Shown here: piece by piece, positions 55,902-64,000 of the stretch | Layout of the letters: each line of letters starts with the position of its first letter | Numbering within the stretch: position 1 is the stretch's first letter | Source: an uncultured Pseudomonadales bacterium | GTDB lineage: Bacteria > Pseudomonadota > Gammaproteobacteria > Pseudomonadales > Cellvibrionaceae | NCBI GenBank assembly: GCA_947489425.1 | Contig: CANLDL010000006.1 | Span: 51,141-115,140, forward strand | Length of the DNA: 64,000 nucleotides | Reading direction: 5' to 3' | The notes under the pieces: model-generated | What the model was told of the DNA's origin: nothing | Databases searched by the model: none | What the model saw: the letters and a program-made list of their open reading frames with translations, nothing else | Translations under genes and position numbers: made by a program

Positions 55902-58004
55902 TTAAGAGCGCCACCGACAATTTCTCTGCTGTTGCTGCTGGCTAGACAACAGGGGGATTACCTCCATTACTTTATGGCTACTATTTTTCTCTATACTCAG
56001 TGAGTAATATTGAGAATCCCATTTAATCAAATACACCTGAAGGTTTTTAATTTTATCTATTGAATAAAAACGACCTGCTCCACCAACGCTTTGCTCATCT
56101 GAATCAGAATAGGCAAACAGCCCAAAAAATTGATCATCGTAATCACTAGCGCCGGCTAGTAACGTCGATAATACTTCGTCGGTGCCAAATACGGTAGAGA
56201 CTGCATTAAATGTTATATCATTTTCATTAATGGCATAAAGCTCGAGTTCAACATTACTGACTTGCACAAAAGTAATGCCATTTAGGCGCTGCTCCCAATC
56301 ATTAGCATCGAATGCATCTATCTTAAAAGGTGGCTGTACTTCGTATTGGCCATCACGCATTTGATCCAATATTCTTAAGCAATGAGAAAACTTACTATTG
56401 CCATATTGCGCTTTACTAGGTACAAATAAACGCCAATTATGTAGTAAAAACTGCTGAATATTATCAGACAACGAATCCGTTATACTTTTTTTACTCTCGA
56501 CACTAATAATATCATTTGCCTGTTTAACAATATCGAACACTTCGCTTTTAAAATCTTGTTCTTTAACTAAGCTCTCTAGCACTTCATCTTTAACTGTCAG
56601 CAAGGCGCTTTTTTTGAAGTTATTATCTGCACTTGTATCTTTAGCAATTTCGCTATCAGCTTTTCCTTCACTGCTCGCTATGAATTTATTAGACAACTCA
56701 CTTGTGGTTTCAACTATAAATAAATTTTCCTCTTCATTAAGAGCTTTCTTGTCAATCACATCAAGTTCTACATCATCAAATATCGAGTTATCTCCACTAA
56801 ACTTCTTTTCATAATCATCACTGACTTGTGCAAAGGGACTGATCTCGATAGAAACAAGAAGATCAGATTTTTCTCTCACATCTTCTTTGAAGGTTATAAA
56901 ATCACTTTTTTTAAGGCTGCTATTGATGCCTTCATCTTTGAAGTCGCCCTCTACAATTGTATTTTCGATTTGTATTTCAGCATCCACTAGAGAATCATAT
57001 GATGACTCTCCTATAGTTTTATTTAGAGATGCGTTTTTCTCGTCATTTACAAGTTGTCCATCAATCACATTATGCTCAATACCAACGACAGAAAAATCAT
57101 CATTACTTAACCCTTTTTTACCACTTGTGTCATCAGTCTGGGCAACTTCAATTGACACAAGAACATCAGATTTTTCTCTCGTATCATCTTTTAGTAGATT
57201 ATCTTCATCGAGCACCACTAACTCGGCCTCAGTATTATTGATTTTTCTCGCTGCTGGCAGTTTTACTATATAAGGCTCGCTGTTTATATCTTCGGTTAAT
57301 GTCGTTTTTACTGAATGCCCATCCAAAAAATTATCTTTTGGAGGTGAGGTAATCGTATCCTTTTTAATGGGTGACTTAGCTTTCGCCACTGTCGTCTTAG
57401 GTAGGTTATTTTTTATTGTTACTTTTTTTATCGCTTTTACATTTTCACTGGTTTTTTTAGAGCTTCTTATATTATCGCTCAGTCTATTATTCGTTGGTTG
57501 ATTACTGCTGGCTGCATTGCTGTTGATCTTTTTGACTATAGGCTTATTTTTAAGGGCAACTACACTATCACTACTAGGCTCTAGTTTTTTATTATCTTTA
57601 GTACTGGTAATTTTTTGGCTTTGTTGAATATTGCCTCTTTTTTCACTATTAACTACAGTTATGTAACCACTCCCTATCTTACTATTATCAGATGTATTAT
57701 TAGCTGATTGCTTCTCAATAGAAAAGTTAACGGTGTGTTTTTTGACTTCCTTTTTAACATCTAATGCCTTTATCAGTTCCTGCTTTACTGGTTTTTGATA
57801 AGACGTAGAAGAGAGAGATTTTTGAGCAATAGGTTCTTTAACGCTAGGGGTATGGGCAGACTTTTTTGGCTCAATAGCGTTAATAGTTTTAGCTACCTGC
57901 TTAGGATCGATAGGCACACTACTACAACCCACCATAAGCAGCGAAAATACTACTAATAATAGTGTGTTAAATAAAAAACAGTAATGGGACTTGCTCTTAT
58001 ACAT
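55902..58004 (-). CDS. Long low-complexity lipoprotein of unknown function
   Basis: A 700-residue predicted lipoprotein with lipobox LLMVGC (Cys27). Residues about 30-270 are rich in Lys, Ser, Asn and Thr and look disordered. Residues 276-475 hold two degenerate repeats of about 100 residues, each opening REKSD(V/L)LVSIE (276 and 377) and containing an acidic D-VID-(Q/K)-LN-E block. Residues about 510-690 form a globular domain (NWRLFVPSKAQYGNSKF, GAGRFYSIDKIKNLQVYLIK) that I do not recognise. The tail is QQQQQRNCRWRS. It may span the periplasm from the outer membrane, but this is a guess. Confidence 0.7.
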   Translation of the reverse strand: MYKSKSHYCFLFNTLLLVVFSLLMVGCSSVPIDPKQVAKTINAIEPKKSAHTPSVKEPIAQKSLSSTSYQKPVKQELIKALDVKKEVKKHTVNFSIEKQSANNTSDNSKIGSGYITVVNSEKRGNIQQSQKITSTKDNKKLEPSSDSVVALKNKPIVKKINSNAASSNQPTNNRLSDNIRSSKKTSENVKAIKKVTIKNNLPKTTVAKAKSPIKKDTITSPPKDNFLDGHSVKTTLTEDINSEPYIVKLPAARKINNTEAELVVLDEDNLLKDDTREKSDVLVSIEVAQTDDTSGKKGLSNDDFSVVGIEHNVIDGQLVNDEKNASLNKTIGESSYDSLVDAEIQIENTIVEGDFKDEGINSSLKKSDFITFKEDVREKSDLLVSIEISPFAQVSDDYEKKFSGDNSIFDDVELDVIDKKALNEEENLFIVETTSELSNKFIASSEGKADSEIAKDTSADNNFKKSALLTVKDEVLESLVKEQDFKSEVFDIVKQANDIISVESKKSITDSLSDNIQQFLLHNWRLFVPSKAQYGNSKFSHCLRILDQMRDGQYEVQPPFKIDAFDANDWEQRLNGITFVQVSNVELELYAINENDITFNAVSTVFGTDEVLSTLLAGASDYDDQFFGLFAYSDSDEQSVGGAGRFYSIDKIKNLQVYLIKWDSQYYSLSIEKNSSHKVMEVIPLLSSQQQQQRNCRWRS

Positions 58005-58186
58005 AAACAGCTAAAACTATCTAAATGCTATTAACGTTCAATGTCGTTAATATAAGTTTAGCTGTTTATTTTGAGTTTGCTTAAAGCCTAGTATTGCTAA
58101 GAACCACCTTGATAAATGCTCATACTAGTCATTTATAGCTAATATCACTATCTATCAAAATGGTTCGAGAGAAGTAAAAGGGTAAG

Positions 58187-61100
58187 TTAATCAACGAATA
58201 CTCGAGCATTACGGAACATTCTTAACCACGCGCCATCTTCTTGCCAATCTGCTGGATGCCAAGAGTTAGTCGCCGCACGGAAAACACGTTCAGGGTGCGG
58301 CATCATGATCGTTGCGCGCCCATCCTCTGAGGTCACACTCGCAATAGAACCCGCTGAACCATTGGGGTTTGCTGGGTAGCTTGTGGCTAAATCAAGGTTA
58401 TTATCTACATAGCGAAGTGCGACTAAGCCACTAGTATCGCATTGTTTAAAGTCCTGCTCTGTTGCAAATTCCGCCTTACCTTCACCGTGGGCAATAGCTA
58501 CGGGCAGGTGTGAACCGGCCATGCCTTGCAAGAATACAGAGGGTGTCTCTGGGATTTGTACAAGGCTAAAGCGTGCTTCAAATTGCTCGGATTTATTGCG
58601 TCCAAAATGTGGCCAATGAGCAGCACCAGGAATTAAGCTCTTTAGGTTAGACATCATCTGGCAGCCATTACACACACCTAAACTAAAGGTATCGGGGCGT
58701 GTAAAGAAGGACTCAAATTGATCACGAGCTAGATTATTAAACAATATTGTCTTTGCCCAACCCTCACCAGCGCCAAGAACATCTCCGTAAGAGAAGCCAC
58801 CGCAAGCGGCTAAGCCTTTAAAATTACTTAAATTTACTCGGCCACTCAAGATATCGCTCATATGAACATCTTGAGCTGCAAAGCCTGCTCGATCAAATGC
58901 AGCAGCCATTTCCACATGTCCATTTACACCTTGCTCTCGTAAAATCGCAATGCTTGGGCGGGAACCTTTATTGATGTAAGGTGCAGAGATGTCATCATTA
59001 ATATCGTAACTCAGAGAAACACTCAATCCTGGGTTATCTTGCTTAATTAATGCAAACTCTTGATCCGCACATTCAGGGTTATCACGCAGCGCTTGAATAC
59101 GGTAGCTTGTCTCGCTCCATACTGCTTGTAACTCAGCACGTGGAGATTCAAATAACACCTCATCGCCCTGTTTGATATTAATAGCATCACTATTATTTAA
59201 CTGGCCAATAGCATGTATGTAATCACCTAAACCTTGCAACTCAAAATGCGCTTTAACGATATTAAGTTGATCATTATTCACTTGAATAACAGCACCTAGT
59301 TCTTCATTAAATAGTGCAGCGAGAGGATCACTAGCGCCCAGTGCAAATAAATCGATATCAATACCGCAATGCCCCGCAAAAGACATTTCGCACAATGTTG
59401 TTAATAAGCCGCCATCACTCCTGTCGTGATAAGCCAGCAAACTACCCTCTTCCAAACATGCTTGCATCGCATTGAAAAAGCCTTTTAGTAACTTAGCATC
59501 ATCAACATCGGGGACAGTTTTACCTAACTCATTATGTACTTGCGCAAAAATAGAGGCACCTAAGCGCTGTTGCCCACGGCCTAAATCAATCAATAAAAGC
59601 TGGCTTTGGTCGCTGGTTTGTGACTCTGGTTGCTGTAACTGGGGAGTAAGCGTTTTACGTACATCAACAACAGGAGCAAAGGCAGAAATAACCAAGGATA
59701 GTGGTGAGGTGATCGCTTTTTGTTGGTCGCCCTCACTCCATACGGTTTTCATCGACATAGAGTCTTTACCCACAGGAATGGTTATACCTAACTCTGGGCA
59801 TAACTCCATACCAATGGCCTCGACAGTACGGAATAACTTTTCGTCTTCACCTTTGTGACCAGCGGCACACATCCAATTGGCCGATAACTTAATATCACTA
59901 AGCTGGCCTATACGTGTTGCGGCAATATTAGTAATTGCCTCACCAATCGCCATGCGTCCCGATGCAGGCGCATCGAGCAACGCCATTGGGGTACGCTCAC
60001 CCATCGACATGGCCTCGCCAAAATAATTACCTAAATGTGTATCGTAAGCCGCTGTAGTCACCGCGCAATCGGCAACAGGGATTTGCCATGGACCAACAAA
60101 TTGATCGCGTACCACCTGACCTGTTACTGACCGATCACCAATAGTAATCAAGAATGATTTACTGGCAACCGATGGATGCTTAAGTACTCGATTAACCGCA
60201 TCGCTTAAACTGATTGATAAAGTGTCGACCTCGCTCGAATCAGCAATGTGTTTGTCAGCATTGCGGTGCATTTTGGGCGGCTTGCCAAATAGTACTGACA
60301 TAGGTAAGTCGACAGGCTTGGCATCGAGTAGTGTATCGTTAACGAGTAAATGTTGCTCTTTGGTTGCCTCGCCCACAATGGCGTAAGGGCAGCGCTCGCG
60401 CTGACAAATTGATTCAAAGCGTGCAAGATCTTCTGGCATCACAGCAATCACATAGCGCTCTTGAGATTCGTTAGACCAAATAGCCAAGGGGCTCATACTT
60501 GGCTCGTCATTAGGTACATTACGTAATTCAAAACGTCCGCCACAGCCGCCATCTTTAACAAGTTCTGGGAAGGCATTGGATAAACCACCCGCGCCCACAT
60601 CGTGAATAAAGGTAATTGGGTTTTTATCGCTTAACTGCCAACATTGATCAATGACCTCTTGGCAACGGCGTTCCATCTCTGGATTTTGTCGTTGTACCGA
60701 TGCAAAATCTAAATCCTCAGCAGAAGACCCCGACGACATGGATGATGCAGCACCACCACCTAAACCAATTAACATGGCAGGCCCACCCAATACAATCAGT
60801 TGTGCACCCGGCGAAAACTCGTCTTTATCAACGTGCTCTGCTTTAATATTACCGTAACCACCTGCTAGCATAATGGGCTTATGGTAGCCACGTCGCTCAC
60901 CGTCAAAATCCATCTCAAAGGTTCTAAAATAGCCACAAATATTCGGCCTACCAAATTCATTATTAAAGGCGGCACCACCTATTGGCCCTTCGAGCATAAT
61001 ATCTAATGCACTAACAATACGGTTTGGTTTACCGTAGTCTGCTTCCCAAGGCATGGTGTAATTAGGGATTTGTAAATTAGATACCGTAAAGCCAGTTAAA

Positions 61101-62104
61101 CCAACTTTAGGCTTGGAGCCACGGCCCACGGCGCCTTCATCACGAATCTCACCACCAGAGCCTGTACCTGCTCCGGGAAAAGGAGCAATTGCTGTGGGAT
61201 GGTTATGGGTTTCGACCTTCATTAATAAATGAATAGGCTCAAGTGTATATTGATACTCTTGGCTGTCGCTATTAGGGTAAAAGCGCCCAGCCGTGTTACC
61301 AGCAACTACCGCTGCGTTATCGGAGTAAGCAGACAATACATTATCACCACCTAACTCATTGGTATTTTTGATCATTTTAAAGAGCGATACAGGCTGATCT
61401 GCACCATCGATCGTCCACGATGCATTGAATATTTTATGGCGGCAATGCTCTGAGTTTGCTTGGGCAAACATCATTAACTCGACATCAACGGGGTTACGTC
61501 CTAAGCCCTGAAAACTCTCAACCAGATAGTCTATTTCATCATCAGCAAGCGCAAGACCAAGCGCTACATTGGCTTTAACTAGCGCTTCTTTACCCTCACC
61601 GATTATATTGACTTCAGTTTGCTGCTCAGGTGATGTGCTATGGAATAAAGCCTCAGCGGATTCAGGTTTATTAAATACCACCTCGGTCATACGGTCGTGT
61701 AGGCATGCCTCTACTTGAGATACCTTCTCAGGTGATAGTGAATCGCTCGCTACACTATAGCTGATACCACGTTCTATTCTCTTAATCTTTGCTAAGCCCG
61801 CATTATGGGCAATATCTGTGGCTTTTGATGACCAAGGCGAAATAGTCCCAGGCCTTGGTGTTACTACAAATAGATTATCCGTTGAATAATTAGCGGTTTG
61901 CCTTTGTGCTATATCGCCATATTCTAGTAGTTTTTTTAATACAGCCGTTTCGTCGTCGTTTAAGTCTGAGCTTATCTCAATAAAATGGGTGTAGTAGCTA
62001 CCTTGCAGCTCTAAAGCCGAGTCTATTGCTTGTAAGGTTTTTTGTAGCTTTTGGCGTCTAAAATCAGAAAGTGCAGCATCACCACCGAGTATCAACATAT
62101 TCAT
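58187..62104 (-). CDS. purL: Phosphoribosylformylglycinamidine synthase
   Basis: The large single-chain enzyme converting FGAR to FGAM in purine synthesis, 1305 residues. N-terminal domain, AIRS-like domains with [23 protein letters not shown] and [12 protein letters not shown], and a C-terminal glutaminase domain with the nucleophile in [10 protein letters not shown] and the His/Glu pair in [11 protein letters not shown] are all present. Full length and intact. The start is the ATG at 62104; a second ATG two codons later is possible. Confidence 0.96.
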   Translation of the reverse strand: MNMLILGGDAALSDFRRQKLQKTLQAIDSALELQGSYYTHFIEISSDLNDDETAVLKKLLEYGDIAQRQTANYSTDNLFVVTPRPGTISPWSSKATDIAHNAGLAKIKRIERGISYSVASDSLSPEKVSQVEACLHDRMTEVVFNKPESAEALFHSTSPEQQTEVNIIGEGKEALVKANVALGLALADDEIDYLVESFQGLGRNPVDVELMMFAQANSEHCRHKIFNASWTIDGADQPVSLFKMIKNTNELGGDNVLSAYSDNAAVVAGNTAGRFYPNSDSQEYQYTLEPIHLLMKVETHNHPTAIAPFPGAGTGSGGEIRDEGAVGRGSKPKVGLTGFTVSNLQIPNYTMPWEADYGKPNRIVSALDIMLEGPIGGAAFNNEFGRPNICGYFRTFEMDFDGERRGYHKPIMLAGGYGNIKAEHVDKDEFSPGAQLIVLGGPAMLIGLGGGAASSMSSGSSAEDLDFASVQRQNPEMERRCQEVIDQCWQLSDKNPITFIHDVGAGGLSNAFPELVKDGGCGGRFELRNVPNDEPSMSPLAIWSNESQERYVIAVMPEDLARFESICQRERCPYAIVGEATKEQHLLVNDTLLDAKPVDLPMSVLFGKPPKMHRNADKHIADSSEVDTLSISLSDAVNRVLKHPSVASKSFLITIGDRSVTGQVVRDQFVGPWQIPVADCAVTTAAYDTHLGNYFGEAMSMGERTPMALLDAPASGRMAIGEAITNIAATRIGQLSDIKLSANWMCAAGHKGEDEKLFRTVEAIGMELCPELGITIPVGKDSMSMKTVWSEGDQQKAITSPLSLVISAFAPVVDVRKTLTPQLQQPESQTSDQSQLLLIDLGRGQQRLGASIFAQVHNELGKTVPDVDDAKLLKGFFNAMQACLEEGSLLAYHDRSDGGLLTTLCEMSFAGHCGIDIDLFALGASDPLAALFNEELGAVIQVNNDQLNIVKAHFELQGLGDYIHAIGQLNNSDAINIKQGDEVLFESPRAELQAVWSETSYRIQALRDNPECADQEFALIKQDNPGLSVSLSYDINDDISAPYINKGSRPSIAILREQGVNGHVEMAAAFDRAGFAAQDVHMSDILSGRVNLSNFKGLAACGGFSYGDVLGAGEGWAKTILFNNLARDQFESFFTRPDTFSLGVCNGCQMMSNLKSLIPGAAHWPHFGRNKSEQFEARFSLVQIPETPSVFLQGMAGSHLPVAIAHGEGKAEFATEQDFKQCDTSGLVALRYVDNNLDLATSYPANPNGSAGSIASVTSEDGRATIMMPHPERVFRAATNSWHPADWQEDGAWLRMFRNARVFVD

Positions 62105-62194
62105 GCAGTCATCTTTAAAAAGGGAGGAATTTAAGGGCCGCTATTGTACTAGATACATAGGGCTAAAACAGCTCTAATATTAAGCTATTACTGA

Positions 62195-62225
62195 TTAAAA
62201 TAAGACCGCATCAGCTATGCGGTTA
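62195..62225 (-). terminator. Terminator after GFA-family gene
   Basis: On the minus strand ACCGCAT and ATGCGGT pair around AGCTG and are followed by CTTATTTT, 22 nt beyond the stop of the GFA gene. Confidence 0.7.
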
Positions 62226-62246
62226 TAATTGCTTGTATGTAAAAGC

Positions 62247-62660
62247 TTAGGGCTGCTTTTCGACCTGTTTGACGTCATCAGGAATAGTAAACCAATCCAT
62301 TTTTTGACAAGTCCAAATATGCGCCTGAGGCTTAAAATCCAAACAATCAGCTGGGATAGCAGGCTTAAGTTTTAACTTTAGTTTATCGGGCTCGGCAGGG
62401 TTAAAATGATAAAGGCGGTTACCGCATTCAGGGCAAAACTTTGCAGCACTGGTGTTACCACTCTCGGCCTTACGGCTCCAGTCCTTCATCTGTCCTTCAA
62501 ACTGAATTTTATCGGCATCAATCACCGAGGTAATACTATAATTACTCGTCGATAAAATTTGACACTCATTACAATGACACGCAAATACCATGGCTGGTTT
62601 TTCTAATAATGTGTATGTGACTTGGCCGCATTGGCAAGAACCTGTGATGGGGTATTGCAT
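62247..62660 (-). CDS. GFA family zinc protein
   Basis: A 137-residue protein of the glutathione-dependent formaldehyde-activating (GFA/CENP-V) fold. Zinc cysteines are visible as CQCG (C9, C11), CHCNEC (C28, C30, C33) and CPECG (C76, C79). Despite the family name most members have no proven activity on formaldehyde. GGAG lies 9 nt before the ATG. A link to formaldehyde from the Tdm reaction is tempting but unsupported, as it lies 13 kb away and is separately transcribed. Confidence 0.82.
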   Translation of the reverse strand: MQYPITGSCQCGQVTYTLLEKPAMVFACHCNECQILSTSNYSITSVIDADKIQFEGQMKDWSRKAESGNTSAAKFCPECGNRLYHFNPAEPDKLKLKLKPAIPADCLDFKPQAHIWTCQKMDWFTIPDDVKQVEKQP

Positions 62661-62768
62661 GATGGGGGGCTCCTTTTTGAAATTCCCAAATCATTGAAAT
62701 ATATTTTTTTGATAAATTAAATAAGCAAATAGTGCTTACCACCTATCTTGATTAATAATTACCAAGCA

Positions 62769-63314
62769 TTATTGTACAAATGCTTTGTCTAATTGTTTAT
62801 ACAAATTTAATGATTTCTCAGATTCTGTTTTTATATTTTCGTACAAACTACTAGCAATAACCCCTATAGCATTCTTTTCATTAACATTAAGTTCTGGATA
62901 TTTATGCTTTTTGAAATTACCCAGTATTTTCTGCTTTCTTCCTTTAATTTTGCTTATTTCACCACGACTTTCACATACTTTAACTAAGTGTTGTTCCCAG
63001 CTACAGTAAGCTTTATCTCGAAGGCGCTCACGCTTATTACACCTTTTACAACATGGGATAATGTTTCCAGGGTGATGCAAACCAAACTCAGTGCGATTGA
63101 ACATTAATACATGCTCAATCTGAAGTTGATCACTCTTCTCTCCACAATAAGCACAACACCCTTCAAAATCCTCATCACGAATAGAAAACCAAAGTGCTTT
63201 TCCTTTACCGCTACCCGTGTTAAAGGAATGACCAAGATAATACTCACCAACTTTTGTCAAAAATGCTCGTACAGCAGTATTTGCAGAGTCTGACATTGTA
63301 TTGTATACGGCCAT
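62769..63314 (-). CDS. HNH endonuclease domain protein
   Basis: A 181-residue protein with an HNH nuclease core at about 50-95: CAYCGEKSDQLQIEH (C54, C57, Glu67, His68), HHPGNIIPCC with Asn84, and CKRCNKRE (C89, C92). The four Cys form the usual structural zinc site. The C-terminal half is Lys-rich and helical and may bind DNA. AAAGG precedes the ATG by 8 nt. Stand-alone genes of this type belong to defence, mobile-element or unknown contexts. It is the last gene before the rRNA operon. No partner methylase or integrase is visible. Confidence 0.75.
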   Translation of the reverse strand: MAVYNTMSDSANTAVRAFLTKVGEYYLGHSFNTGSGKGKALWFSIRDEDFEGCCAYCGEKSDQLQIEHVLMFNRTEFGLHHPGNIIPCCKRCNKRERLRDKAYCSWEQHLVKVCESRGEISKIKGRKQKILGNFKKHKYPELNVNEKNAIGVIASSLYENIKTESEKSLNLYKQLDKAFVQ

Positions 63315-63550
63315 ATTGGAACCTTTAATTCTATTTTAAATGGGGTTTTGTAACTGATAAACACAAAGAAAAGCTTAAAAAATGAATCTAATACAATTAT
63401 CAATAGCAGCGTCCCTTATATTATTAATTATTTGTCATTAGCAAAAAGAAGAGTACATCAAAAATGCATTGCACGACTAGAAGTATTATTGAAGAAGAAG
63501 GGAGATTTTAAGAATGGATTACAGTGAGTTGTGAGCATACTCGCAATTTT
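63315..63550. other. Spacer between HNH gene and rRNA terminators
   Basis: AT-rich spacer with no visible gene. It would hold the HNH promoter on the minus strand, but I could not assign one. Confidence 0.4.
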
Positions 63551-63643
63551 GTAGTAAACAGCAACTCAACGTCCTGTAAATAAAAGAACCCCACCTAGTC
63601 GCCTAGGTGGGGGTTTTTATTTAAAAGCTTGACGATGACCTAC
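63551..63643 (-). repeat. Second copy of 5S tail plus rRNA terminator
   Basis: This 93-bp block is about 90% identical by eye to 63853-63945. It contains the last 17 nt of 5S rRNA (63627-63643) and a terminator hairpin with CCCCACCTAG (63589-63598) pairing to CTAGGTGGGG (63603-63612). Relative to the other copy the stem has a C-G pair in place of T-A. Confidence 0.8.
63589..63612 (-). terminator. Distal rRNA operon terminator
   Basis: Perfect 10-bp stem with a 4-nt loop; on the minus strand it is followed by TTCTTTTATTTAC. It would act as a back-up terminator for the rRNA operon. Confidence 0.8.
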
Positions 63644-63852
63644 GACCGCCATGGATGGCGGGAGTGCAGTTAATGCAGGAGCAATTAACTGCCTCTCACG
63701 TGAGAGTTTCGAGACCACGAAGTATGAATGGTTCTTTTTAGGCTCTCTGGAATGACCTACAGTGATCTGCCGCAGTGCGGCATCCCCTTCGGGCGCCGAT
63801 GGCGTCCACCACCCGTTCTTACAGAACAGGGTGTTGTCACATGTACCCAATT
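63644..63852. repeat. Hairpin-rich insert between the two terminator copies
   Basis: A 209-bp segment, more GC-rich than its surroundings, built from consecutive inverted repeats: CCGCCAT/ATGGCGG (63646-63661), GCAGTTAAT/ATTAACTGC (63666-63692), the 14-bp palindrome CTCTCACGTGAGAG (63693-63706), GCCGC/GCGGC (63769-63781) and CCCGTTCT/AGAACaGGG (63812-63831). It looks like a cluster of dispersed intergenic repeats. A minus-strand open frame across it is not protein-like. Confidence 0.6.
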
Positions 63853-63889
63853 GTAGTGGACAGTAACTCAACGTCCTGTAAATAAAAAA

Positions 63890-63913
63890 CCCCATCTAGT
63901 CTCCTAGATGGGG
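63890..63913 (-). terminator. Proximal rRNA operon terminator
   Basis: CCCCATCTAG (63890-63899) pairs with CTAGATGGGG (63904-63913), extended by AAA/TTT to 13 bp. On the minus strand it is followed by TTTTTTATTT, 15 nt after the 5S 3' end. Confidence 0.9.
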
Positions 63914-63928
63914 TTTCTTTATTTAAAA

Positions 63929-64000
63929 GCTTGACGATGACCTACTCTCACATGGGGAAGCCCCACACTACCATCGGCGAGGAATCGTTTCACGTCTGAG
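63929..64000 (-). rRNA. rrf: 5S ribosomal RNA, 3' part (runs off the window)
   Basis: Read on the minus strand, the last 72 nt match 5S rRNA: CUCAGACGUGAAACG, GCCGAUGGUAGUGUGGGG, CCCCAUGUGAGAGUAGG, ending CAUCGUCAAGC. The 5' part lies beyond position 64000, so an rRNA operon transcribed toward this window is expected to the right. Confidence 0.95.

Noticed and set aside
62247..62660. GFA protein as part of the TMAO/formaldehyde pathway
   Set aside because: It is 13 kb from tdm, separately transcribed, and the family name does not prove formaldehyde chemistry.
63617..63895. 92-codon minus-strand frame beyond the 5S gene
   Set aside because: It runs through a terminator, a hairpin array and the 5S tail repeat; this is structured non-coding DNA.
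1..64000. CRISPR arrays, insertion sequences, prophage genes, tRNA genes
   Set aside because: No regularly spaced repeats, transposase or integrase genes, phage genes or tRNA cloverleaf sequences were noticed on reading through; a tRNAscan or ISfinder run would be decisive.

Overview
The window is a stretch of chromosome from an AT-rich gammaproteobacterium, most likely a marine Cellvibrionales/Pseudomonadales-type organism. The evidence is the pseudomonad order of the division and cell-wall (dcw) cluster followed by lpxC, an M23 peptidase, secA, argJ and mutT; the pilB-pilC-pilD-coaE-yacG block; a DUF1631 gene beside nadC; and a trimethylamine N-oxide (TMAO) utilisation module. I cannot name the genus from sequence alone.

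Layout. 1-6.0 kb (minus): ampG, yajQ, maf, ampD and a DUF1631 gene, mostly muropeptide recycling and housekeeping. 6.4-15.7 kb: nadC; three type IV pilin genes, each with its own sigma54-type -24/-12 promoter, with a PglL/TfpO-like O-oligosaccharyltransferase between them; then pilB-pilC-pilD-coaE-yacG on the plus strand. 15.8-40.3 kb (minus, transcribed right to left from a MraZ-box promoter at about 40.4 kb): mraZ-rsmH-ftsL-ftsI-murE-murF-mraY-murD-ftsW-murG-murC-ddlB-ftsQ-ftsA-ftsZ, then lpxC, an M23 factor, secA, argJ and mutT. Many of these genes overlap by 4 nt.

40.3-43.9 kb is the least ordinary part. The intact RNase P RNA gene (rnpB) lies at 43.47-43.88 kb. A decayed, co-oriented partial copy of rnpB seems to sit at 40.80-41.15 kb, next to mraZ, where pseudomonads normally keep rnpB. 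Between them are an unknown lipoprotein, an unknown membrane protein with a C-terminal zinc ribbon, and headless open-frame fragments.

44.0-54.2 kb: a TauE-type exporter, RarD and a LacI regulator, then a divergent plus-strand operon. I read that operon as TMAO demethylase (DUF1989+GcvT fusion, tdm) with a TmoXWV-type ABC importer. Its promoter is a near-consensus sigma70 site directly abutting a perfect 26-bp palindromic operator. An alphaproteobacterial-type serC follows, converging on a shared terminator. Import plus TMAO cleavage would give dimethylamine and formaldehyde, with one-carbon units passed to tetrahydrofolate.

54.3-63.3 kb (minus): a TraB/GumN protein, a DUF3833 lipoprotein, a long low-complexity lipoprotein with internal repeats, purL, a GFA-family protein and an HNH nuclease. 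At the right edge is the 3' part of a 5S rRNA gene on the minus strand, so an rRNA operon lies beyond the window. Its 17-nt 5S tail plus terminator is duplicated in tandem, and the terminator stem shows a compensatory base-pair change.

No CRISPR array, integrase, intact insertion sequence or tRNA was seen. The best candidates for something undescribed are the rnpB-flanked region, the duplicated 5S tail/terminator with its hairpin-rich insert, and overlapping alternative hairpins between ftsZ and lpxC. None amounts to a proven new system.
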